Positions 55,673 to 64,000 of a stretch of DNA of 64,000 bases are shown piece after piece. The stretch is from Serpula lacrymans var. lacrymans S7.9 (Eukaryota; Basidiomycota; Agaricomycetes; Boletales; Serpulaceae). Both the position numbers and the translations under genes were made by a program. Within the stretch, counting starts at the first letter, position 1, and each line of letters starts with the position of its first letter. Below the pieces are notes generated by a model that saw only the letters and a program-made list of their open reading frames with translations, ran no database searches and was not told where the DNA came from. The stretch covers positions 558,001-622,000 of the forward strand of contig NW_006763303.1 of assembly GCF_000218685.1 (NCBI RefSeq), written 5' to 3'.

Positions 55673-56189
55673 ACCTATGGCTTGAGAGATACTAACAGAC
55701 ACGGGAACATGAGGTGGAGGCATTGAAGCAGTATGGCCCATGCCAATATGCTGCTTGGGGAATGATTGTTCTGCAAGTACATTGTGTCAGTAAGTGCTAT
55801 TACCACGCACAGGGGAGACAGAAATTTTACTCACCGCCACATTGTGCTGCCGAGGAAGCTTTGACAAGAGCTTGGCGCGAAGTAGCATCAATGCCACGTG
55901 TGCTGGAAGCTACTTTTGTGAAATCTAGTATTAAGCCGCCTTATCAGCATAGATTAGATTACAGAAATAAAACAAACATACCAACAGATCCATTTGATGT
56001 GCCCCCATTAATGTCTTCTCTAGCTTCAGCACGCTTGCGTTGATAATGAGCGGCACAATCCGGGCAACAGTGGCGACCGGTCCCATCTCTGCCCTTGATG
56101 TACAAGAACTGGATTGACCTATCAAACTCAGTGCGACAACAATTACAAGTCTTAAAAGAGGGGCCTTCAGTAGTGGGTGTAAAATCCAT

Positions 56190-56583
56190 GATAGCGAAAT
56201 TACATACCTTTCCCCTCCTATTGTATTTTATATGGATACTTTGGGTTACATTCAAGTCCGAGTTAAGTGATGTTGTGTCCGAGTTGCAGGCCTCGCAAGA
56301 ATTTCCTCGGCACAAAGACAAAGATAAGGGCTATGTAAATCAGGGTGAATTGCAGCTCACCAATGGGCAATCTCAAACACTTGTGATTGAGTAAAGACAA
56401 GGAGACGGTGATTGAGGTAGCATCAGTGAGGAACAAACAAGGAAGAGGTGACAGGTGACTGGTGATTGCTTGCACAACGGCTAAATGGATAGCCCTTCAG
56501 CACGTTCACAGTGAGTTCATTTTTGAGGTTGCCTTATTTCCGGCAACAGAGCCTTCACATTGCTTTTTGTTTACATCTAGGAC
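56190..56583. promoter_or_regulatory. Head-to-head intergenic region in the TIR element
   Basis: About 394 bp between the start codons of the alpha-kinase (minus) and integrase-core (plus) genes. It would hold a shared or bidirectional promoter. An upstream in-frame extension of the kinase ORF to 56321 is open but looks non-conserved. Confidence 0.5.
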
Positions 56584-58374
56584 AATGCCCAATCCCCGTG
56601 GTACCAATGGATATAAGGTAACTCCAGGTAGGCTTGCAGGAATCTCAGTGTAACATTATGCTCACTTTACGTCCTTTTAACACAGCTCCTGACACTGTAA
56701 TTTGGCCATTGGTGGAGCAATTTGTAGCAGAGGGATATACCAATCCAGAAATTATCACTAAACTCAAGGACTACTATGACACAGAGCAGTATTCTTTTTT
56801 GTGAACCTTTCCTTCTAAGTGTGATGCTAGCATACATTAGACTGACACATTTGTTTTGTTAACTACAGCCTTTCATTATTGAAGAAAAAAAGGATGGTGT
56901 GGGGCTTAAAGAGCACTCGGGGCCAGGGACATTCAGTTAAAAGTATTGGGCTAGCTATTGAACGTGTTCGTGCACGGTTTCCTCATCAAGGATCACATGA
57001 CATGAAACAGACATTGCGACATGAAGAATCGGTGATGGTGCCTCAGTAAATTGTTCCATTCTCCACACCGACTGGGACACTCAAATAATATTTTGACAGG
57101 CGAGTAATACTAGAATACATGAACTTGCACCATCCAGAAGAAGTACAAGGACAAGTAAGACGCCAATTAAAACGTAGCTATTTCTGGACAGCTGGCATTA
57201 ATGAGCTGTGGTGCTTTGATCAGCACAATAAATGGCGCCACTTCCAGCTCTTTTTCACGTTGGAATTGAGCCCTGTTCTGGCTATGTCCTCTGGCTCAAA
57301 GTTTGGTGGACAAACCACAATCCTCGTCTAATATGCGGATGGTACTGCAACATTATGGAGCGGTTGGGTGGTAAGTTCACTTTTTTTTAACAAGTTCCAT
57401 TGCTAATGTTCATGTTATACAACACAGGGATGCCTCTAATCACTCAAAGCGACCCTGGAACCGAAAATTATAGCATTGCAAATGACCACACACTCCTTCG
57501 ATACATGCAAGACCCAGCTTTGGACAAAATGTTACAGCATAGTTTCAAAGGATCCCATTGCAACATCAAGCCAGAGATCTTTTGGGGTAAACTTTGAAGA
57601 CAGTGGTCTCCGGGTTTTGAGTCACTTATTGACTGGGGGGTCAAAGAGGGCCTATATGATGCAGATGATCCCCTCCAATGGTCGCATTCCATCTATCTAG
57701 GCTATAGTATGACTGACACTTATTTGCAGGCTGGTATTCCACTATGTATTTATCCCCTGGATACAACAGGAACTCGACCGCTTTGTTGACAGATTCAACC
57801 GCACAAAGCCCCGACATAATTCACACAAGCTGCTTCCACACGGACACCCCATTGATATCTTCAATCAACCAGAGAAATTTGAGTTGCGTGACTTTGTGGT
57901 AAGTTTGTTTCCCTTGATTCCATTGGTCATCTCAAATACATGCTTGTCCAGGTTAAGATCCATCCGCCTTATCTCACTGAAGTGCGAAAAAAATATGCAC
58001 CCCCCGATCATCATGTCTTTAACTTAGTACCTCCAGCCTTTGCGTTACAAGCTTGCGCAATCTCAGATGCTGCAAACTACCCACCAATTTGTTGCAACAA
58101 TGTATGGGACATCTATGTCCACTTGCTCGAGCAGTTCCAAAACCAGCCGAACGACACTGAATTCCAGGCCATGCTGGCCAAGTCTGCTATTCCAACAATG
58201 CAGAAGACTTGGATTTCATGCCGGTTATACCTCTTCCACCACACCAGCAAGGGAGACCTGTTGTGGGAGGCGCACCACATAATGTTGCATGCTACTCATC
58301 ACACGAAGCAGAGACTGACTTTGAATATGAATGGACGGACGATTCGGATGGAACCTGGGATTGATTTGCCTTAG
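56584..58374 (+). pseudogene. Fungal integrase-core domain protein, lightly decayed
   Basis: ATG 56584 starts MPNPRGTNGYK. After introns come PDTVIWPLVEQFVAEGYTNPEIITKLKDYY (HTH-like), RMVWGLKSTRGQGHSVKSIG, then RRQLKRSYFWTAGINELWCFDQHNKW (candidate first catalytic Asp in FDQH), KVWWTNHNPRLICGWYCN, PLITQSDPGTENYSIAN (second Asp, TQSD), NIKPEIFWGKL, QWSPGFESLIDWGV, VFHYVFIPWIQQELDRFVD, KLLPHGHPIDIF and KYAPPDHHVFNLVPPAF. This pattern is a widespread multicopy integrase-catalytic-core family of basidiomycetes. Damage: a frameshift in the T5 tract at 57251-57255 and an in-frame TGA at 57595-57597. It is divergent from the alpha-kinase gene and both lie inside one TIR element, so it may be the element's transposase. 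Confidence 0.75.
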
Positions 58375-58505
58375 CTATTGTCTTGTAGTACATGTCTCAT
58401 TTTCTTGCAATTTAATGTCTATAATTGTGAATATATAATTACAGTATCTATTATCAAAACACCGGCCTCCAATCTGAATCCCCGTAAAAAAGTGGTTTGG
58501 ATCCT

Positions 58506-58910
58506 TGTAGTTAGCAGATGATCAAGTTTTGGGCTGACCTTACTTGAAGTCAGTAGAAGGCTTGAGGTCCGGTTTCTTCAAGGCTGCGTGACTGGTGTGC
58601 TTGGAGTCCTTCAATCCTCACAGTGCCCGCATTACTGGGGACCCTGCGACATTGTGGAGGATCTTTGTTGTTAAATTTAGGATCTGCAAAGCAGTCATTC
58701 AGATCATCGTGGTTAGCAGATGACCAAGTTGTGGGCTGACCTTACTTCCTTGAAGTCAGTAGAAGGCTTGAGGTACGGTTTCTTCAAGGCCGCATGATTG
58801 ATGTGCTTGGAGTCCCTCAATCCTCCCAGTTTGTGAGATCCAAACCTTTGCCTCCTTGACTTGGAACTTGACAGAAGCTTGAGGTCCGGTTTCCTCAAGG
58901 ATGCATCGGA
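58506..58910 (+). repeat. Imperfect direct repeats (~120 bp, period ~202 bp)
   Basis: The block starting GTTAGCAGATGATCAAGTTT at 58510 recurs with few changes at 58712 (GTTAGCAGATGACCAAGTTG). Both run through GGGCTGACCTTACTT, AGTCAGTAGAAGGCTTGAGG and GGTTTCTTCAAGG to TTCAATCCTC-type sequence. A third partial copy (GCTTGAGGTCCGGTTTCCTC) is near 58872. The sequence is non-coding and lies in the right part of the inner TIR element. Confidence 0.7.
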
Positions 58911-60256
58911 GGATCTGTAGGGAACTCATTTGAGCCTTTGTAAGCTAGCACTACAATAAATGGTTGGGCAACTCACTTCCAAATTTCTTCTTTGAACTTG
59001 ATGGAAAGCTCAAGGCTTGAGCTCCAGCATCTTCGACTTGACCTTGAAGGTTGGCACTTTGACATAACAGATTGGAAGAGGTGTTCCCTTGCAAACCGGA
59101 ACTTCAGACTCATTGCACCTCATGCACATGCCCTTTTTTTCATGTCCTTGTATTTGTTTCCTTGTTCCAAACGTGAACATTGTGAACACTTGCGGATAAC
59201 TTGATGAAGTTTCTGCTGTCTGACTTGAGGTCCATGTGCGCGAAATGGTCATGTGAGCTGACTTTCCTGATTCGGCAGCCTTCCTCATTATTTGTTTTGG
59301 CTCTCATCTACGACTACCCTGCCTATCCACAACATTGTTTCTCTTAACTCAATTCATAGCTCTAAATGCTGGTATTGTTACTCCCTTCATGCACCATATA
59401 GGGCTCTGGTTTAGGTTGGCTCACGCTGCAAGGGATCATATACAGGTCAGGATGTTCTCTCTAAATTCTGTACGCATTGATAATATGCTCGTGGGGATAA
59501 TGATAGTGGTGAAACTGGGACCGGTAAGTTGTTTTTTTGTCAATCATCCCTCTGCTAACTCACCTCTCAGATTTAATTGTTTCCATCCTCGCCAACATGC
59601 ACCTGTCAAATACCAACGCTGATGTCCTTTTCGCAACTATCATCCATTACACTCGCCCTGGATTGTCCGCCAGCTCTTGCACACCTAGTCCCAAGGGTTG
59701 GCCCATATCCCCCGTGATCAATGTGCAGATGCTCCAGCCAGCTGTGTCTGCTCCGGTGTCCTATTTGTCAGGTGCTGCCGTTGTTCCCACCGCCGCCGCC
59801 TCCCTTGCTGCTGTGCCTGCTCCCCATGGTTCAACCACCCTCCTCATTCCACTGTCAAACCCATGCCCCCTTTCCCCATGTGCACACACACATCTACCAT
59901 GGTGCCACCTTGGAGGTCCCAGAGAACAGTACTGCAGGACCATTTTGGCTGGTATGTTACATATCTACCGATTCTCATCATTTTCATCCCACTGACATCT
60001 TCTGTAGGGCTAGAGCCTCTCTTATTGGCACAGGAGTCAGCCGTGCTGTCTTCATTCGTACTGCTTCAGTTGTATGTCCTGAAAGCGCATCTGTGACAAT
60101 ATATTTGTTTTTTTGGTCTCACAAACTGTATCTCTAAGGAAGCTCTCTCGATCTTAATTAAGCTATCGCTGATCATTACTCACATATCTATAAACTTACA
60201 ATATAATCTTTGTACAGTTTATCGGCCTTTCAAAAAAATTACTGAATTTTAGATCG
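58911..60256. other. Right part of inner TIR element, no gene assigned
   Basis: Plus-strand ORFs at 59537-59995 and 59721-60137 are Pro/Ser/Ala/His-rich, and the overlapping frames are all open, which is typical of compositional bias. A segment GPFWLVCYISTD is protein-like. No family assigned. Confidence 0.4.
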
Positions 60257-60293
60257 GCGTCCAAAATCAAACCGTAACCAAACGACCACTGTA
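60257..60293 (-). repeat. Right terminal inverted repeat, inner element
   Basis: On the minus strand it starts TACAGTGGTCGTTTGGTTAC and continues GGTTTGATTTTGGACGC. CAATCT follows directly at 60294-60299. Confidence 0.8.
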
Positions 60294-60958
60294 CAATCTC
60301 GTCCAACGCTGCAGCCACTATTCTGGATCCATTCCATCACAACGCTCACTCCACAGATCAGCTAAAACCTAATTTTTTTTTTACTCTGGCCACTCGAGGT
60401 TGACTGAGCATGCAAAGTAGGTAAGCGTGACTTTCTGCTTACCTAATATTTCCAGCTGACATATGCCTTGTACCCCCTTGCACTCAATCCCTGGCCTGCC
60501 TGCGAACTTTTCCGTACAAGTTTTTTGTAGTAACTATTTTCCTTTCCATATTCGTGACATTTTGTCTTCACCAATTTTCCCTGTACTTGCAAAGCACATT
60601 TTATAATAATATTGATACTCACAACAATCATGGTCACACTGCATGGGCAAATTAGAGGTATAAGAGTGGCTGTTGAATATACTAAGATGCCGTGTTCTGC
60701 GGTGTTTAAAATTCCAACCGTAACCAAACAACCACCGTAAAAACAAGCTCCGAGTCGAGTCTTGAGATCTTGAGGTCTGAGATCTGAGTGTCTCTCAGAC
60801 GATGCATTGAGCGTCTGGCTAATGCCGACCACGAGGCCACCTTGCTGTACACACGTGTGCTTCTGAGACCCACACATCTTTTGCCCCCACCACTCTTTCT
60901 CTCCCCTCAACATCAACTTCACAAATATTGTCCTTCCATACCATTCAACTCCTCGATC

Positions 60959-63945
60959 ATGCCTTTTACTCAAGCTGGATCGCATGTTGAAGCTCACATA
61001 GCTAATTATCAAGACATTGGAAGAGATCAGCACAATACAAATATTACCAATATTCAATCTGGCGCCTCAGACAAGGCCATCCTAGTGAGGTTGGATCCCG
61101 TAGATTACAATCGCCACTATGTACAACCATTTATGGATGGCATATGTCAAGATATCTTCAACAGAATTGATGAATGGCTTGTGGATCCCAGCGCAAAGAA
61201 TATCTTGTGGATTAAGGGTAGTCCTGGCACGGGCAAGCCCGCCATCGCTTCCAGCTTTAACTCTTGATTATTGCAAAAAGGTCTTCTCGGTGGATTTTTC
61301 TCTTTTCACCGAGGTGATGCCTCTCTGAGCAATCCTGCTGCTCTGTGGTGTACTGTTGCACACGAACTTGCTCTATTTGATACCAGGATTGCATCCACTA
61401 TCATTGAAACTCTAAAGAGTGGGCAGCTAAACCTGCAAAGGCCAAATATCAAAGATCATTTTAATTCTTTCATTGTGAAGAGTTTGAACGCCAACTACGG
61501 CAAGGATTAGCAACATTATACGTAGGATATAATGTTTACTTTGTCCAGAGACTTGTGACTAATGTTGCTGTCCTCTTGATTTTAGGTATCCAGTCATTGT
61601 AGTGGATGCACTTGATGAGTGCAATAATTTGTCTGGGGAATCTCAACGGGAGGCTCTATTGGATACTCTCACACAGTGGTCAAAGTTGTCCAAGGCGTTC
61701 AAATTAATCATCACCAGTTGAGACGATCACATCCCTCCGGATTTTGGTGAAGCCTGCAAAGATATTGTTTTACCAACTGGAAACCAAGTGACGTCTACAG
61801 CGACTGCAGATATTCGTGCTTTTTTAAATAAACATTTTATTGCATTGAAAAAGAGGTTTTGCACCCTACAAACTACTGACTGGCCAGGACCTGATGTTAT
61901 TGAACAGCTTACAGATCGTGCAGCGGGCCTTTTTATCTGGGCAGTAACTGCCATGCGCTTCTTAGAAAAAGGTGATCCACTAAAGCAACTAGAGATAATA
62001 CACTCTGGAGGGCCTTTAAACATAGAGCATAGCGTCAATCATCTGTATAAGCAGATAACCACCAATGTGTGGGACAGCATAGGAGATATTGGTGATGTGG
62101 TGCAGGCATTGCTTGGAGCTATAGTGTTCGCAAAAGCTCCACTGTCACTCAAATACCTGGAAGAGTATTTTGCTGCTCGTGGCGAGGTGGATAGCATTGC
62201 AATTGCAATTGATCGTGTGTTGGGCGAGTGGACTTCTGTAGTCTCTGTAGGCAAAGACGAGACTGTTCCCATCGGGCATCTGTCCTTTATAGAGTTTCTT
62301 TTGGATTCAGACTGGTGTCCTGATGCATTTCGCATTCGCCGCAATACAGAGAGCAGGAGGAACTTGGATCTGTTGCGTGCATGCATGCAGATTATGCAGA
62401 ACCCACAGGACGGGTTGAGATTTAACATCTGTGGGCTCGAGACATCATATCTCCGGAACAGTGATGTAAAAGATGTGGACAAGCATATCAAGGTTAATAT
62501 ACCTGACTATCTGAGCTATTTGTCCCGGTATTGGGGGGAGCACCTTGCTGACGCCAGAGCATCATTGGCTGGTTGCACCTGGTCGGCAGAAATGCTGCAG
62601 AGATTCTTCAAACATAATTTACTCCACTGGAAGTCATATCGCTATTGTACAACACGCCTAGTGCCCATGTTGTCCTAAATGCTGTGTCACCTTCACTCAA
62701 GGTAAGCCAACTAATGTAAACTATGTTCACTCATCATATAATAACTTTGTGGCGCTTTTTACAGTTCATTGATGCAAAATCAGAAGAATATGCACAAGAT
62801 GCATGTCGATTTATTGCCAATTTTGATGTGCCCATTTTTGAGAGTGTGCCTCACATTTACTTGTCTGCTCTGCCATGGGCACCAGACAACTCACTGGTAT
62901 CTACAGCATGTCCACCACATTTTTCGCATACTATGAATATTGTGTCTGGCAAGAATAAACAGTGGCTGCCTATGCTAAATATCTTACGAAGTCACCATGG
63001 TAGCGTCACATCTGTTGCATTTTCCTCTGATGGTACCAAAGTGGTTTCAGGCTCTTCTGATCAGACAGTGAGGATCTGGGATGCCACCTCTGGTCAGCTA
63101 GTGGCTGGCCCATTGGAAGGCCACACTCAGCAGGTCAGATCTGTTGGATTTTCTCCTGATGGCACCAAAGTGGTTTCAGGCTCTTGGGATCAGACAGTGA
63201 GGATCTGGGATGCCACCTCTGGTCAGCTAGTGGCTGGCCCCTTTCAAGGCCACAATAGGGTTGGTGAATCTGTTGGATTTTATCCTGGTGGCAATGAATC
63301 TACTTCAGCCTTGGTGGATAAAAAGCACTCCAGCCATGTATTGCCATATCCAGTCCCTGTTGATTGGGAGAGATATAAAGGCATACAAGGTGACTCAGGG
63401 TGGATATCATTTGAGAATGCACGCATGGACACACTCCTTATGCATTGGATGCCACCAAACATAATCAGGTATTGGTACAATTCTCGCACTGTTCTAATGA
63501 TTGGTGCACATGATACTGTCCGTGTATCATATGAGCACTTTCTGCATGGTAACAACTGGACTGCCTGTCAGACCGCCAGCTGTGTTTCAGGTCAGTTCAC
63601 TCATCCTTTCTTCGGCTAGTAATGTACAGCTAATCACATTCTGTAGTTTCCACTGGATTTTACAATGGATGGGAATATGACTCTGTAGGGGTGGAAGTAC
63701 TTCATGCATCCTCTGCGACTGATGTGCGCATGGAACCACAAGAAAGCACTACTCAACTGAGATCCATCGTGTCCAGGTTGCCATGCAAACAGACCACTCA
63801 AGATACCCCAAGTGCTAATCAGCTTCAACCTCAATCATTACAGAGAGAATCCATGGTGTCGCAACCACTTAGTACTGTTCCCAACAAAGAGGCTAGACCA
63901 CAAGCATCAGGGCCAGCATCAGTCAGTGCTCCTCTTCGTGTGTAA
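60959..63945 (+). pseudogene. NACHT-WD40 NLR-like (STAND) gene, decayed
   Basis: ATG 60959 starts MPFTQAGSHVEAHIANYQ. A NACHT domain follows: ILWIKGSPGTGKPAIASS (P-loop with Pro where Ser/Thr should hold magnesium), GGFFSFHRGDASLSNP, YPVIVVDALDECN (Walker B), FKLIITS, then the winged-helix/superhelical region (AGLFIWAVTAMRFL, YLEEYFAARG, IGHLSFIEFLLD), VWDSIGD, a linker, and WD40 units from about 63000 (VAFSSDGTKVVSGSSDQTVRIWD). In-frame TGA codons at 61265-61267 and 61719-61721 and a frameshift near 62630 (TGGAAGTC, consistent with loss of 4 nt) inactivate it. Only about 2.5 WD repeats remain before unrelated sequence. Such proteins act in fungal nonself recognition. The gene continues to or beyond about 63943. 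Confidence 0.8.
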
Positions 63946-64000
63946 GTCCCGCAGGCTGAAACATCCAGAAAATGGAGGAAAAAATCAAACTTGCTATGTT

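Larger units (their letters stand above)
45151..56189 (-). pseudogene. Fungal alpha-type protein kinase gene, split by a retrotransposon
   Basis: Read on the minus strand from ATG 56189 (MDFTPTTEGPSF). Exon 56189-55982 holds a zinc-ribbon-like module (CNCCRTEF ... HCCPDCAAHY). Exons 55924-55835 and 55770-55673 follow, then the 8250-bp gypsy element, after which the frame resumes at 47422-47277 (YTHNHNFHTHHRTK). Next come HSLIFWVENIERDISVPL, a linker, PPFSVPDKAVLQCVMMAQG, and the kinase core CFYRKQVEGAEV ... VYLLEERISGQFVKYINNN ... EIATFLCFAQHAQYH ... LVFVSDFQG. The C-terminal zinc-binding part (FGEGNWTATLDNFPSLHKCNEYCLYFGLP) ends at TAA 45153-45151. This is the alpha-kinase (eEF2K/MHCK-like) fold as expanded in mushrooms. 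In-frame TGA codons at 47026-47024 and 46189-46187, and an apparent frameshift near 45400, show it was probably already dead or dying apart from the insertion. Confidence 0.82.
44912..60293. mobile_element. Inner TIR element carrying alpha-kinase and integrase-core genes
   Basis: Left end (44912) and right end (60293, reverse complement) share TAC(G/A)GTGGTCGTTTGGTTAC followed by GGTT(C/T)GATTTTGGA, about 34 bp with few mismatches. The perfect 6-bp duplication CAATCT flanks it at 44906-44911 and 60294-60299. Length is 15,382 bp, or about 7.1 kb without the 8250-bp gypsy insertion. Content: an alpha-kinase gene on the minus strand ending 240 bp from the left terminus, and an integrase-core protein gene on the plus strand, the two head to head, followed by repeats up to the right terminus. 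The 6-bp duplication and these ends do not fit the better-known fungal superfamilies I can recall. That the integrase-like protein is its transposase is inference. Confidence 0.75.
44304..60739. mobile_element. Outer TIR element (about 1 kb without insert)
   Basis: Terminal inverted repeats of about 28 bp: left TACGGTGGTCATTTGGTTAC plus GGTTGGAAT (44304-44332), right (reverse complement, 60739-60711) TACGGTGGTTGTTTGGTTAC plus GGTTGGAAT. Flanks AAAACC (44298-44303) and AAAACA (60740-60745) make a 6-bp duplication with one mismatch. Its own sequence is 44304-44911 and 60300-60739, about 1.05 kb with no long ORF, so it looks like a non-autonomous relative of the inner element. Confidence 0.7.

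Noticed and set aside
58440..58910. CRISPR-like array from direct repeats
   Set aside because: Repeats are about 120 bp, imperfect and only two to three in number, in eukaryotic transposon DNA.
59537..60137. Overlapping Pro/Ser-rich ORFs as a gene
   Set aside because: Three frames are open at once, which points to base composition; no family recognised.
44912..60293. Starship-type giant cargo element
   Set aside because: No tyrosine-recombinase (DUF3435) captain is present at either end, and Starships are known from Pezizomycotina, not from basidiomycetes.

Overview
The window looks like nuclear DNA of a basidiomycete fungus, most likely an Agaricomycete. Host genes carry many short introns of about 49-76 bp. 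The recognisable families are typical of mushroom-forming fungi: a DUF6535 membrane protein, a fungal alpha-type protein kinase, a NACHT-WD40 NLR, a NAPE-PLD-like hydrolase, an inositol/sugar-type MFS transporter, and a PIF/Harbinger element with an associated Myb/SANT-like protein. There is no prokaryotic architecture. All calls come from reading the sequence; no database search was run.

Layout. 1-1.3 kb: copia-type gag remnant split by a solo LTR. 3.0-9.1 kb: Harbinger element with a 2301-bp inverted duplication that fuses its two genes. 9.5-11.4 kb: intact secreted glycoside-hydrolase-like gene with a 10-nt microexon. 12-29 kb: transposon graveyard with solo LTRs, a Tc1/mariner transposase, a gypsy 3' end, two inverted-repeat elements and a nested copia structure. 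That structure is a full copia element inside an older solo LTR of the same family, itself carrying two further solo LTRs. 30-44.2 kb: gene-rich island with an MFS transporter, a frameshifted DUF6535 gene, a truncated MFS duplicate, a NAPE-PLD-like gene, a coiled-coil protein gene and a short-chain dehydrogenase. 44.3-60.7 kb: two nested elements sharing the same terminal inverted repeat. 60.9 kb to the end: a decayed NACHT-WD40 gene.

The most interesting structure is the 15.4-kb inner element (44912-60293), flanked by the 6-bp duplication CAATCT. It carries a fungal alpha-kinase gene (minus) head-to-head with an integrase-core protein gene (plus), one next to each terminal repeat. It sits inside a roughly 1-kb element with nearly the same termini (44304-60739). 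A young 8250-bp chromodomain gypsy element with apparently identical 628-bp LTRs later landed in an alpha-kinase exon (TSD ACCTA). The kinase frame reads through when that insertion is removed. This gypsy element has a Tf1-like self-priming signature: 11 nt at the predicted RNA start are complementary to the 11 nt just after the 5' LTR, with a TATA box about 30 bp upstream. It also carries an unrecognised ORF upstream of gag.

Target-site duplications give a relative order of insertion. Many decayed genes here carry in-frame TGA codons.
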